The notes beneath the pieces were generated by a model. The model was not told the DNA's origin, did no database searches, and saw nothing but the letters and a program-made list of their open reading frames with translations. 20,386 nt of DNA from NCBI GenBank assembly GCA_964544065.1, contig CAZJBA010000042.1, positions 1-20,386 of the forward strand, in the 5' to 3' direction. A program made the translations under genes and the position numbers. Positions 5,521-13,839 of the stretch are shown one piece after another (the stretch's first letter is position 1; each line of letters opens with the position of its first letter). Origin of the DNA: JAYELX01 sp964544065. GTDB lineage: Bacteria; Chloroflexota; Anaerolineae; Anaerolineales; UBA11858.

Positions 5521-7230
5521 ATGGATATCATCAAGAAAAAAAAGAGAGACGAAGCACACCCGTACATCCCTGAGCTAAAAGATCTCTATCAGCGCGGGCG
5601 AATTACCCGCCGAGAGTTCTTGCGCAATGCAACCTTGTTGGGGATGTCTGCTGCCGCTGCCAGCACATTCCTGGCCGCTTGTGGCCCGGCCGAGCCCGAG
5701 GCTACCGAGGCACCGGCGGAAGAGGAACCCACTGAAGAAGCTGCTCCCAGCGGTCCGCAGCGAGGTGGCACACTCCGTGTTGCCAGCCAAATCCAGAAGG
5801 TGACCCACCCGGCTCAGTTTTCATGGATCATGCCCACCAACATCATCCGCCAAGTGGCCGAGTATCTGACCTACACCGATGGGGACAACATTACCCATCC
5901 GTATCTGTTGGAGAAGTGGGAGGCAAGTGAAGACCTGAAGACCTGGACGCTGAATCTGCGCCAGGGCATCATGCACAACAACGGCGACGAGTTCAACGCC
6001 GATGACGTTGTCTTCTCGATCAGCCAATGGCTCGACGATGAAGTCGGCTCGTCCACCAAGGGCTTGATGTCCTATCTGCCCCCGGACGGCATCGAGAAAG
6101 TCGATGACTACACCGTCAAGCTGCACCTGGACAAGGGCGAGATTGCCGTTCCCGAGCACCTTTTCCACTACCCGAACATGATCTTGAATAGCCGCACCTT
6201 CGAGGGCGACTTCATCAAGGCGCCTCATGGCACCGGCCCCTACACACTGGAAGAATACAGTGAGGGCGAGTTCGCCAGCGTCAAGGCACGCGACGACTAC
6301 TGGCAGATGGGCGCCGACGGCAAACCGCTGCCCTACCTCGATGCGATGGAATTCATCGACATGGGCGAGGAATTGTCCGCCTGGATCGCAGCCATTCAGG
6401 CCGGCGAGGTCGATTACCTCGACCTGGGCGACAGCAACCCGCTTGAGGCTTACCAGGCGCTCAAAGACAATCCCGACATCAACGTTCAGGGCGTTCCCAC
6501 CGCTCAGACTCGCGTTTTGCGCATGCAAGTCGACCAAGATCCTTGGACGGACGAAAACGTGCGCATGGCACTGAAGCTGTGCCAGAACCACGAGAAGATC
6601 CTCAACCTGGCCTACTTTGGCGAAGGTCTTCCCGGACAGGATTTCCACGTTGCTCAGATTCACCCCGAATACTGCGAGAAGCCAGTTCCAGAATACAACC
6701 CTGATAAAGCCAAAGAGTTGCTTGCAGAAGCCGGCTACCCCGATGGCCTCGATGTAGAACTGGCCGTCGGCAGTGGTTGGCCCGACATCGTATCCTATGC
6801 TGAGGTGCTCAAAGAGGACGCTGCCGCTGCAGGCTTCAACATCACCCTCAACACCATGCCCAACAGCCAATACTGGGAGAAATGGACTGAGGTGCCGCTG
6901 GGCATCACGCCTTGGACGCACCGTCCGCTTGGCACGATGGTGCTCAACCTGGCCTATGTCGCCGATGAGGAAGGTAATCCGGCCGCCTGGAACGAGACGC
7001 ACTGGACCGACGAGGAATTCACCGAGAAGCTGAACGAGGCCAACGCCACGCTGGATGTGGAAGCCCGCCGCGAGATTTTCTGCGAACTAGAGCAGATTCA
7101 ATATGACCGCGGCCCTGTTGGCATTCCCTTCTGGCGAAACGTCTGGTTCGTTTCCACCAATAAGCTCAAGGATGTTCCAAGCCACCCCACGTACTACATG
7201 CTCTTCAACAAGGTCTGGTTGGAAAGTTAA
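5521..7230 (+). CDS. ABC transporter substrate-binding lipoprotein, family 5 (peptide/opine/nickel type)
   Basis: 569 residues. Extracytoplasmic receptor that captures solute for the permease and ATPase encoded next. The N-terminus has a Tat-type signal (TRREFLRNATLLGMS, R30-R31) leading to the lipobox LAAC with lipid-bearing C54, then an acidic Ala/Glu/Pro linker (55-77). The mature domain begins GGTLRVAS and carries family-5 marks: WTLNLRQGIMHNNGDEFNADDVVFS and, further on, YNPDKAKELLAEAGYPDG. The length is normal for DppA/OppA-like proteins. Family 5 proteins bind di- and oligopeptides, but also opines, nickel chelates, sugars and betaine-like compounds, so the ligand is open. It is the first gene of the importer operon, after a long leader. 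A strong intercistronic hairpin follows it. Confidence 0.93.
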   Translation: MDIIKKKKRDEAHPYIPELKDLYQRGRITRREFLRNATLLGMSAAAASTFLAACGPAEPEATEAPAEEEPTEEAAPSGPQRGGTLRVASQIQKVTHPAQFSWIMPTNIIRQVAEYLTYTDGDNITHPYLLEKWEASEDLKTWTLNLRQGIMHNNGDEFNADDVVFSISQWLDDEVGSSTKGLMSYLPPDGIEKVDDYTVKLHLDKGEIAVPEHLFHYPNMILNSRTFEGDFIKAPHGTGPYTLEEYSEGEFASVKARDDYWQMGADGKPLPYLDAMEFIDMGEELSAWIAAIQAGEVDYLDLGDSNPLEAYQALKDNPDINVQGVPTAQTRVLRMQVDQDPWTDENVRMALKLCQNHEKILNLAYFGEGLPGQDFHVAQIHPEYCEKPVPEYNPDKAKELLAEAGYPDGLDVELAVGSGWPDIVSYAEVLKEDAAAAGFNITLNTMPNSQYWEKWTEVPLGITPWTHRPLGTMVLNLAYVADEEGNPAAWNETHWTDEEFTEKLNEANATLDVEARREIFCELEQIQYDRGPVGIPFWRNVWFVSTNKLKDVPSHPTYYMLFNKVWLES

Positions 7231-7243
7231 ACTAACGAAAAAC

Positions 7244-7304
7244 TAAGGCTGAGGCTTTAGTTTAGGTCAAGGTAACCCTCTTGGCCTAGCTTGCCTCAGC
7301 CTTA
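7244..7304 (+). promoter_or_regulatory. Strong intercistronic stem-loop after the binding-protein gene
   Basis: TAAGGCTGAGGC (7244-7255) and GCCTCAGCCTTA (7293-7304) are perfectly complementary over 12 bp. Nested inside, AGGTCAAG (7264-7271) pairs with CTTGGCCT (7280-7287) with one G-T wobble. It has no U-tract. It starts 14 bases after the stop codon. Comparable elements between a binding-protein gene and its permease genes protect the upstream mRNA or partly terminate, giving excess binding protein. Confidence 0.65.
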
Positions 7305-7338
7305 CCTTAAACCTTAACCTCAACCGAGGGAGTTTCCT

Positions 7339-9450
7339 ATGGCCAAATTCATCATCCGACGGTTGCTGCTCATGCTGTTGACCATGCTTGTCGTCTCAAT
7401 CGCCGTCTTTCTGATTACCGAAGCGGCGCCAGGAAATGTCGCCCGTAACGTGCTGGGAATCCACATCACGCCCGAACAAGAAGCTTCCTTCCTGAATCAA
7501 CAAGGGTTAGATGAGCCATTTTTCGTCCGCTATGTCAATTGGCTGATAGGCACCGACTGGCAGGCCTCACGCAAAATTGGTCTACCTGTAAAGAAAATCA
7601 GCACAGAAGAGGGCTTCAAAGAGTGGTGGGCTGTAGATGGAGACGGCACCTTCATCCGCTGGGAAATGGAGGGGGAAGACTTGATCGCTCAACGTCGTCA
7701 GCCCGATGGCAGCATAGAAGAAAGTCTCGATAACGAACGCTGGGAAATCAAAGAACCAGCAGGCGAGATTAAACACCTAAGTGCCTACCGAACAGAACTT
7801 CAAGAAAACACGCAATTAAACCAAGAAGATCGCCAGGCCATTATCAACGAAATCGATCAAATCTTATCCATTTTGCGTCAAGATCAATCCAAGGACGAGA
7901 TGCTCGCCGCCCTGGCAGAGCCTGAAGGTCAACTAAATGCAATGATTGACCAAGATGCGCTCCACAAAAAGGCTATCTTAATAAAGGTAGCAGACGATGT
8001 ATACAAAAACAATAGTCTGATTCAAGTATTCAACATTTACGAACTACTTTCAAGCTCAGAAGTTGATCAAATCGAAAATAGCGACCGGCAAACCTTGATT
8101 CGCCAGTTGAACAATACAGCCAAGACCGTTCAATCCACCAATCCCTCGCTCGCCAACAAGCTACAAAAAATCGCTACCTCCATAGAGGAAGAAGACCTCG
8201 AAGCAGCCCAACACGATCTCGAAAGCGCCGTAGAGGCCATTGATCAACTGGTTGGATCTCTAGGGACATTTACCAGAGCATTGCAAGCCGAAGATTATCA
8301 GCAGGCCATCCTCATTCTCGAAAATCTCTCTGATCCAAGCGAAACCCCCCTGGATGCAGCCCGTTTAGCGATCCTACCCGACGTATTAGCAGCAATTGGA
8401 GAAGGATTGGAAGACGAACTACCTGAATTAAGCGCATCTCTACTCCAAAGCGTCGAGGATTTGCGAGCAGGCAACACAGAAATTGCCCGGCAAAGTATCG
8501 CGAAAGCAAAGGATCAATTCGAAGATATTACATCGGTAATTATCCGCAGCGAATCGGCAAGAGGCGCCTGCGTGGCAAGAACGTTCTGGGGCGTCAACAC
8601 CCAAAACCTGGCCGTACAATGGGAAAAAGGAACCGGAAAAGTCGTCTGGCAACTCGTGATGGGGTCAGGGTGGATGGCAGCCACCGGCGGCCCGGCCGAA
8701 TACATCCCCCTCCAGAAAGGATTGTTGCGTGGAGACCCGGGATTATCCCTGCGCACAGGCCGCCCTGTAGCCGACCTGTTGTTCACCCGGCTGCGTAATT
8801 CGCTGGTATTAGCCGGAATTGCGTTTGCCATCGTGATGCCGCTGGCCCTGGTCTTGGGCCTGATCGCCGGACTCAACGAGGGCAAACTGCTTGATCGTGT
8901 CCTTTCCATCGGCGGGATGATGTTCTCGGTGACACCTGAGTTTGCCACCGGCATCTTCCTGATCTTGATCTTCGCCTTCTGGCTGAAACTGGTGCCCGGC
9001 GCAACCGTCTTCGGAGAACAGGCACCTTGGCAGCGGCCAGAGATGCTCATCCTGCCCGTGCTGACACTGACCCTGATCGAATTGGGGTACGTGCTGCGGA
9101 TCACCCGCGCCAGCATGTCCGATGTGATGAAAGCGCCTTATATCCGCACGGCTTTTCTCAAGGGTCTGCCCTACCGCCGGATCGTGATCAAGCACGCTAT
9201 CCGCAACGCCTTGATGGCGCCGATCACCGTGATCATGTTGCATGTCAATTGGCTGCTCGGCGGCATCGTCATCGTCGAGGTCATCTTTGGATACCCGGGC
9301 CTGGGAAGCTACCTGCTCGACTCGGCCCTGTTCAAAGATTTCAACGCCATCGAAGGCGGCGCCATGATTCTCGTGGCCGTTGCCGTCAGCACGCAATTAT
9401 TCGCCGACATCATTTACACCTTCCTCAACCCCCGTATCCGCTACAAATGA
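7339..9450 (+). CDS. ABC transporter permease (DppB/OppB type) with a large extracytoplasmic insertion
   Basis: 703 residues, against about 310-340 for the family. TM1 is at about 8-28. Five further segments lie near 488-512, 521-550, 569-588, 625-650 and 675-696, and the EAA-type ATPase-coupling loop is near 600-628. The normal family sequence breaks after VRYVNWL (about residue 71) and resumes at GLLRGDPGLSLRTGRPVADLL (461 on). The intervening 385 or so residues fall in the TM1-TM2 loop, which is extracytoplasmic in DppB. The insertion starts and ends with tryptophan-rich, beta-like segments (about 75-140 and 410-458) and has a charged, helix-rich, coiled-coil-like centre (about 145-405). 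The DNA of the centre is AT-richer than its surroundings: 7981-8040 has 18 G+C in 60. It pairs with the permease at 9683. The ribosome site GAGGGAG is at 7326-7332. Confidence 0.9.
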   Translation: MAKFIIRRLLLMLLTMLVVSIAVFLITEAAPGNVARNVLGIHITPEQEASFLNQQGLDEPFFVRYVNWLIGTDWQASRKIGLPVKKISTEEGFKEWWAVDGDGTFIRWEMEGEDLIAQRRQPDGSIEESLDNERWEIKEPAGEIKHLSAYRTELQENTQLNQEDRQAIINEIDQILSILRQDQSKDEMLAALAEPEGQLNAMIDQDALHKKAILIKVADDVYKNNSLIQVFNIYELLSSSEVDQIENSDRQTLIRQLNNTAKTVQSTNPSLANKLQKIATSIEEEDLEAAQHDLESAVEAIDQLVGSLGTFTRALQAEDYQQAILILENLSDPSETPLDAARLAILPDVLAAIGEGLEDELPELSASLLQSVEDLRAGNTEIARQSIAKAKDQFEDITSVIIRSESARGACVARTFWGVNTQNLAVQWEKGTGKVVWQLVMGSGWMAATGGPAEYIPLQKGLLRGDPGLSLRTGRPVADLLFTRLRNSLVLAGIAFAIVMPLALVLGLIAGLNEGKLLDRVLSIGGMMFSVTPEFATGIFLILIFAFWLKLVPGATVFGEQAPWQRPEMLILPVLTLTLIELGYVLRITRASMSDVMKAPYIRTAFLKGLPYRRIVIKHAIRNALMAPITVIMLHVNWLLGGIVIVEVIFGYPGLGSYLLDSALFKDFNAIEGGAMILVAVAVSTQLFADIIYTFLNPRIRYK

Positions 9451-9468
9451 GGATTTGAAAAGAAACTA

Positions 9469-9661
9469 GTAAGCGTTCAGGCATGTCACCCTCGCCGTAG
9501 GCGTGCCGCTGGCAAGGGAGCGTATTTTGCGAACGAAGGGTCTCCCAAGCCCCATGAGAGGAGATTCTTCGCCGCCGGAAAAGCGTTGGCGGCTTGCGCA
9601 GCATGCCTTGCCCAGCGGGCACGCACAGCGCGGCAAGAATGACACCCCCGTGAACGCTTAC
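9469..9661. mobile_element. 193-bp IS66-like MITE inside the importer operon
   Basis: Perfect 11-bp terminal inverted repeats: GTAAGCGTTCA (9469-9479) and TGAACGCTTAC (9651-9661). Perfect 8-bp direct repeats AGAAACTA flank it (9461-9468 and 9662-9669). Internal stem: CGAAGGGTCTCC near 9534-9545 with GGAGATTCTTCG near 9560-9571, held by G-T wobbles. It shares the core of the 1329-1459 copy (AGCGTATTT, GTCTCCCA, GGAGATT, AATGACA). Excision would leave a 31-nt spacer between the two permease genes. The right-hand target repeat abuts the AAAGGAG ribosome site of the next gene. Confidence 0.9.
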
Positions 9662-9682
9662 AGAAACTAAAGGAGAAACCTT

Positions 9683-10609
9683 ATGGCAGTAAGTCAAAAA
9701 GTAAAAAGCCAAGACAAGGCAGCGCCAACGCGACTCCAAAAACTATGGGAGGGTGTCTCGATCATTTTCGAATCCAAAGTCGCCCTTGTAGGACTGATCA
9801 TCGTCCTTTTCTGGATTTTCGTGGCCATTTTTGCGCCTCTCCTGACCCGCTACAGTCCAACCGAGCAAGATTACACCGCCCAGAATCAACCTCCGTCGAG
9901 AGAACATATCTTGGGAACGGACAGCCTGGGGCGAGACATATGGTCTCGGCTGATCTATGGAGCCAGGGTTGTGCTGGTGATTCTACCGGTGAGTGAAACC
10001 TTCTGGTTACCTCTGGGCACCGCCATTTGGGGCGTGCTCTTGGGCCTGATTGTAGGCGCTACGCTAGGTTTGCTGGGAGGCTATCTGGGCGGATGGGTGG
10101 ACGAAGTCGTCATGCGCCTGCTCGATGCCATGATGGCTTTCCCCGTCATTCTACTCTATATGATCATCATCGCCGCGGTGGGAGCATCTGCCACCAACGT
10201 GGTGCTGGCGATTGCCATCGTCGGCACCCCCGGCATCGCCCGGCTGGTGCGCAGTCTCACCTTGGACATCCGCACCCGTGATTATATCCGAGCTGCCGAA
10301 ACCCGCGGTGAGAGTGTATGGTACATCATGTTCGTGGAAATTCTGCCCAACGCGCGTGGCTCGATCATCATCGACGCGATGTTACGGGTCGGATACGCCA
10401 TCTTCGCCATGGGTACCTTAGGCTTCCTGGGATTGGGGCTACCGCCACCCTCCCCCGATTGGGGCAGCATGGTCGCCAAAGGGCGACAATTCATTCTCTC
10501 TGGCAGCCCATGGGCGGCGCTTTGGCCTTCAGTAGCCATCGCTTCCCTGGTGGTGGGACTCAACCTGTTCGCTGATGGCTTACGCGAAGAGTCCCTGCGG
10601 TACCAATAA
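9683..10609 (+). CDS. ABC transporter permease (DppC/OppC type)
   Basis: 308 residues, normal length. Second half of the heterodimeric membrane channel. The N-terminal TM1 lies at about 33-55. It is followed by the family signature HILGTDSLGRDIWSRLIYGAR, the EAA coupling loop around 203-225 (RAAETRGES then EILPNARGS), and the late GFLGLGLPPPSPDWGSM motif typical of DppC proteins. It has no insertion, in contrast to its partner. ATG 9683 follows AAAGGAG (9669-9675). The MITE just upstream separates it from permease 1 but leaves the ribosome site intact, so the operon is probably still read through. Confidence 0.93.
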   Translation: MAVSQKVKSQDKAAPTRLQKLWEGVSIIFESKVALVGLIIVLFWIFVAIFAPLLTRYSPTEQDYTAQNQPPSREHILGTDSLGRDIWSRLIYGARVVLVILPVSETFWLPLGTAIWGVLLGLIVGATLGLLGGYLGGWVDEVVMRLLDAMMAFPVILLYMIIIAAVGASATNVVLAIAIVGTPGIARLVRSLTLDIRTRDYIRAAETRGESVWYIMFVEILPNARGSIIIDAMLRVGYAIFAMGTLGFLGLGLPPPSPDWGSMVAKGRQFILSGSPWAALWPSVAIASLVVGLNLFADGLREESLRYQ

Positions 10610-10617
10610 AGGAGCGC

Positions 10618-12726
10618 ATGATGACTACAAAACAAACAACCCAAGCTCCCATCTTGAAGGTAGACAACGCGGCTATTTCTTACGAAACACGCTACGGGGA
10701 TGTAGAAGCGGTCCGAGACGTATCCTTTGATGTACATCGGGCCAAGACCTTTGGCGTCGTAGGCGAATCAGGTTGCGGCAAATCTACGGTTGCCTTTGGT
10801 ATCGTTGACTTCTTAGGCGCCAACGGCAAAATCGTCGGCGGTAGTATCAAGTTCCAGGGAAGGGAATTGGTCGGGCGCACACAGGCGGAGTTGCGCAAAT
10901 TGCGCGGCGATCAAATCTCGATGGTCTATCAGGACCCCATGCAGGCCTTAAATCCATCTATCAACCTCGGCGACCAACTCGCCGAGGTGTTGACCGTTCA
11001 CCGGGGCATCTCCAAAGAGGAAGCCTGGCAAAAATCCATCGACATGCTCGAACGGGTTTATATGCCCGATGCGGCCAATGTGATGGATCGCTATCCCCAC
11101 CAGATCTCCGGCGGGCAGCAGCAGCGCGTGGTCATCGCCATGGCGCTGCTCAACAATCCCGCCCTGCTGATCATGGACGAACCGACCACCGCCCTGGACG
11201 TTACGGTTGAGGCGGTTGTTTTAGACCTGATCGAAGATCTCAAACGGGATTTCGACACCGCCATCGTCTATATCACCCACGACTTAGGCGTTGTCGCTCG
11301 AGTTTGCAATGACGTTGGCGTGATGTACGCAGGCGAGATGGTTGAAGTCGGTTCGGTCGAGTCAATCTATGACGACTCCATGCACCCCTACACACAAGGG
11401 CTGATGCGCTGCGTCCCCAAGCTGGGAGCAACCAAGGAGAGCAGTATCCTCTACCCCATCCGGGGACGGGTGCCCGCTCCCAAAGATCGGCCCAAAGGTG
11501 CTTGCATCTTCGGTCCCCGTTGCGATTACGCCACCGATCGCTGTTACAACGAGAAACCAGCATTGCGAGAAATCGGAAGTGGACACAACGTGCGATGTTT
11601 CTATGCAGAAGAAATCGATGCCAGTGCCTGGGAACCGCCAGAAGACCTCGTTATCCCCACGGTGGATTCCGAAGGGAAAGGCAACGGCCGCGAAGCGATC
11701 ATCAACATCAATAACCTCAAGACATACTACGAGCAAGAATCCAAATCACTACTCAGCATCGTCGGTGCGGCTGAAAAACTGTACGTCAAAGCTGTCGACG
11801 ATGTCAGTCTGAAAGTGCCTCCGGGCAAGACGCTCGGCGTCGTCGGCGAATCAGGATGTGGCAAAAGCACCCTTGCCAAGACCATCGTCGGGCTGGAAAC
11901 GCCCAAAGGTGGCGAGGCCGAATTCCTCGGCTTTGATCTCTCGGTGCCTGTTTCCGAACGCGATGTCGATTTGATCAAAGAATTGCAGATGGTCTTCCAA
12001 AACCCCGACTCAACGATGAACCCATCATACAGCGTCGGCCAGCAGATTGGACGTCCTCTACGTCGCTTCAAAACAGTTCCACCTGACCAAATACGCGAGG
12101 AGGTCATTCGTCTGCTCAACGCCGTCCGCCTGGATGGCAGCTACTACAAACGCCTACCCCGCCAGTTAAGCGGTGGTGAAAAACAACGCGTTGGGATTGC
12201 ACGTGCGTTTGCCAGCCGCCCCGATCTGGTACTTTGTGATGAGCCGGTTTCGGCCCTGGATGTTTCTGTCCAGGCCGCCGTGCTCAACCTGCTTCTGGAA
12301 ATCCAACGTCAATATGGCACCACGATGATGTTCATCGCCCATGACCTGAGCGTGGTCCGCTTCTTTTCGGACTATGTCGCCGTCATGTATCTAGGTCATG
12401 TCGTTGAGATTGGCCCGGCTGAGAACATCTACGCGCCGCCCTATCAGCCCTATACCGAAGCGTTGCTCTCGGCAGTGCCAATCCCCGATCCGAAAGCGGA
12501 ACAGAAGCACATCCGCCTGAGCGGCACCGTGCCCAGTGCGCTAGAACCGCCCAGCGGCTGCCCTTTCCACACCCGCTGCCCACGCCGAGAAATGCTCCCG
12601 GATGGCGGTAAAATCTGCGAAGAAAAAGTGCCCCCTTGGCGCTATAATACCGAGGAGCACCGCATCTTCTGCCACATCTCGCTGGAAGAACTGCGCCAGA
12701 TAGAACCGGTTGTAACGGCAAGCTAA
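10618..12726 (+). CDS. Double ABC transporter ATPase (fused DppD-DppF type)
   Basis: 702 residues with two complete nucleotide-binding domains, replacing the usual pair of separate subunits of about 330 residues each. First domain: Walker A GESGCGKST 49-57, signature SGGQQQRV 164-171, Walker B ending D187-E188, switch H221. Second domain: Walker A 410-418, signature SGGEKQRV 518-525, Walker B D541-E542, H575. Each is followed by an oligopeptide-type C-terminal extension with a cysteine-containing segment (GACIFGPRCDYATDRC and SGCPFHTRCPRR). All catalytic motifs look intact in both halves, so both sites should hydrolyse ATP. AAAGGAG overlaps the stop codon of the permease gene 8 nt upstream, implying translational coupling. 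Last gene of the importer operon. Confidence 0.95.
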   Translation: MMTTKQTTQAPILKVDNAAISYETRYGDVEAVRDVSFDVHRAKTFGVVGESGCGKSTVAFGIVDFLGANGKIVGGSIKFQGRELVGRTQAELRKLRGDQISMVYQDPMQALNPSINLGDQLAEVLTVHRGISKEEAWQKSIDMLERVYMPDAANVMDRYPHQISGGQQQRVVIAMALLNNPALLIMDEPTTALDVTVEAVVLDLIEDLKRDFDTAIVYITHDLGVVARVCNDVGVMYAGEMVEVGSVESIYDDSMHPYTQGLMRCVPKLGATKESSILYPIRGRVPAPKDRPKGACIFGPRCDYATDRCYNEKPALREIGSGHNVRCFYAEEIDASAWEPPEDLVIPTVDSEGKGNGREAIININNLKTYYEQESKSLLSIVGAAEKLYVKAVDDVSLKVPPGKTLGVVGESGCGKSTLAKTIVGLETPKGGEAEFLGFDLSVPVSERDVDLIKELQMVFQNPDSTMNPSYSVGQQIGRPLRRFKTVPPDQIREEVIRLLNAVRLDGSYYKRLPRQLSGGEKQRVGIARAFASRPDLVLCDEPVSALDVSVQAAVLNLLLEIQRQYGTTMMFIAHDLSVVRFFSDYVAVMYLGHVVEIGPAENIYAPPYQPYTEALLSAVPIPDPKAEQKHIRLSGTVPSALEPPSGCPFHTRCPRREMLPDGGKICEEKVPPWRYNTEEHRIFCHISLEELRQIEPVVTAS

Positions 12727-12783
12727 AGTAAAACATTAAGATCAAGAATTAAGGTTTAGGGTAAGCGTTTAAGGAACAAAGTT

Positions 12784-12891
12784 TTGGCTTATAATCACTT
12801 CACTAAGATGCCTGTTTGGCAAAAAGCACACGAAGTGGTGTTACAAGTTTACGAAATGACTCGAGAGTTTCCAGAATCGGAAAAATACGGC
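12784..12891 (+). CDS. Four-helix-bundle protein (23S rRNA intervening-sequence protein type), 5' fragment cut by the gap
   Basis: 36 codons are visible before the run of N. The sequence HFTKMPVWQKAHEVVLQVYEMT then REFPESEKYG matches the N-terminal helix of the four-helix-bundle / 23S rRNA intervening-sequence protein family (usually about 115-125 residues), including the VWQKA motif and the FP-x-x-E-x-YG turn. The start is probably TTG 12784, with AAGGAA 7 bases upstream; ATG 12808 is inside the conserved part. Members occur in 23S intervening sequences and also free in many environmental genomes, where their role is unknown. It is not related to the neighbouring transport genes. Confidence 0.72.
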
Positions 12892-12991
12892 NNNNNNNNN
12901 NNNNNNNNNNNNNNNNNNNNNNNNNNNNNNNNNNNNNNNNNNNNNNNNNNNNNNNNNNNNNNNNNNNNNNNNNNNNNNNNNNNNNNNNNNN
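12892..12991. other. Assembly gap, 100 N
   Basis: Exactly 100 consecutive N, the usual placeholder for a scaffold join of unknown size. Gene order across it rests on the assembler's linking, and the missing DNA includes at least the rest of the four-helix-bundle gene and the promoter of the CBS-ACT gene. Confidence 0.97.
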
Positions 12992-13010
12992 TTTAGGAGG
13001 CAATCAAGAA

Positions 13011-13661
13011 ATGCTTGTAAAAGACTACATGACCCGACATCCCGTGATGATAGAGCCAAACATGTCTATCCTTGAGGCTCAAAGCATCATGGCTGAAACC
13101 AAAGTCCGCCATCTACCCGTCGTCGAAAAAGGAAAACAACTGCTAGGTCTGGTCACCCGACAGACGATGCGGATTCCCCCCACCGACTTGACGAGCCTGA
13201 ATGTATGGGAGATTTCACGGTTCCTGTCCGACTTGAAAGTCAAGGACGTGATGGTAAAGCGGAAAAACCTGATTACCACCGAGCCGAATGTTGCCCTGGA
13301 AGATGCTGCCAAAATCATGATCGCCAATAAAATTGGCTCTCTTCCTGTACTGGAGGAGGGAGACATTGTCATAGGAATCATCACCGAGATCGATATGATG
13401 TCCCAATTGACAGAGATACTCGGTGGCAATGTGGCAGGTGTGCGCGTAACCTTACGGATGCCCAACCGCAAAGGAGAGCTCGCCAAAGCAACAGGCGCGA
13501 TATCCGAACAGGGCTGGGGGATCTTTGCTAGCGGCGGAGTACAAACACCCAAGGACTCCGATCATTGGGACTGCGTGATCAAGGTTCGCAATGTTTCTCA
13601 AGACGATCTTGTTGAAGTTTTGGAAAACATCGAAGGCCACACAATTATCGACGTCCGTTAG
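13011..13661 (+). CDS. CBS-CBS-ACT domain protein (AcuB-like regulator)
   Basis: 216 residues. Two CBS motifs make up a Bateman module: about 4-55 (VKDYMTRHPVMIEP then HLPVVEKGKQLLGLVT) and 77-130 (VKDVMVKRKNLITTEP then SLPVLEEGDIVIGIITEID). A C-terminal ACT-like domain covers about 142-216 (VRVTLRMPNRKGELAKATGAI). CBS pairs bind adenine nucleotides or SAM-like ligands and ACT domains bind amino acids, so this looks like a small-molecule sensor. The same domain order is found in AcuB-type proteins. The partner and target are unknown. ATG 13011 is preceded by a perfect AGGAGG (12995-13000) 10 nt away; upstream in-frame codons run into the gap. A strong hairpin terminator follows. Confidence 0.88.
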   Translation: MLVKDYMTRHPVMIEPNMSILEAQSIMAETKVRHLPVVEKGKQLLGLVTRQTMRIPPTDLTSLNVWEISRFLSDLKVKDVMVKRKNLITTEPNVALEDAAKIMIANKIGSLPVLEEGDIVIGIITEIDMMSQLTEILGGNVAGVRVTLRMPNRKGELAKATGAISEQGWGIFASGGVQTPKDSDHWDCVIKVRNVSQDDLVEVLENIEGHTIIDVR

Positions 13662-13691
13662 CTAATAACAGCAACGCATCAGTTTATCTCC

Positions 13692-13725
13692 TAAAGGACA
13701 GGGGAGCGACATCCCCTGTCCTTTA
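13692..13725 (+). terminator. Intrinsic-type terminator after the CBS-ACT gene
   Basis: A perfect 14-bp stem, 13692-13705 with 13712-13725 (left arm TAAAGGACAGGGGA), and a six-base loop GCGACA. It lies 30 bases past the stop codon. The T-run is only the TTT of the stem itself, so it may be a moderate terminator. It isolates the CBS-ACT gene from the next promoter. Confidence 0.72.
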
Positions 13726-13728
13726 TGC

Positions 13729-13737
13729 TGCTATAAT
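13729..13737 (+). promoter_or_regulatory. Extended -10 promoter element for the mttB-like 2 operon
   Basis: TGCTATAAT: a consensus -10 (TATAAT, 13732-13737) with the TG extension, directly after the terminator. No convincing -35 is visible, as is common for extended -10 promoters. The predicted start is near 13744, giving a leader of about 95 nt to ATG 13840. Confidence 0.6.
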
Positions 13738-13839
13738 ATGCTCAGCGAAGAGACTCAGATCAAAGTTCCGAGATGGCTCAGTTGTAGAGTCACAAGTAGA
13801 AAAAATATACCTATCGACAAACACCAATTCAAAAGACAT

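Noticed and set aside
12761..12775. GTAAGCGTTTAAGG, similar to the left end of the MITE copies
   Set aside because: No matching right arm or direct repeat is found; downstream sequence is coding. Probably chance, or a decayed end that cannot be supported.
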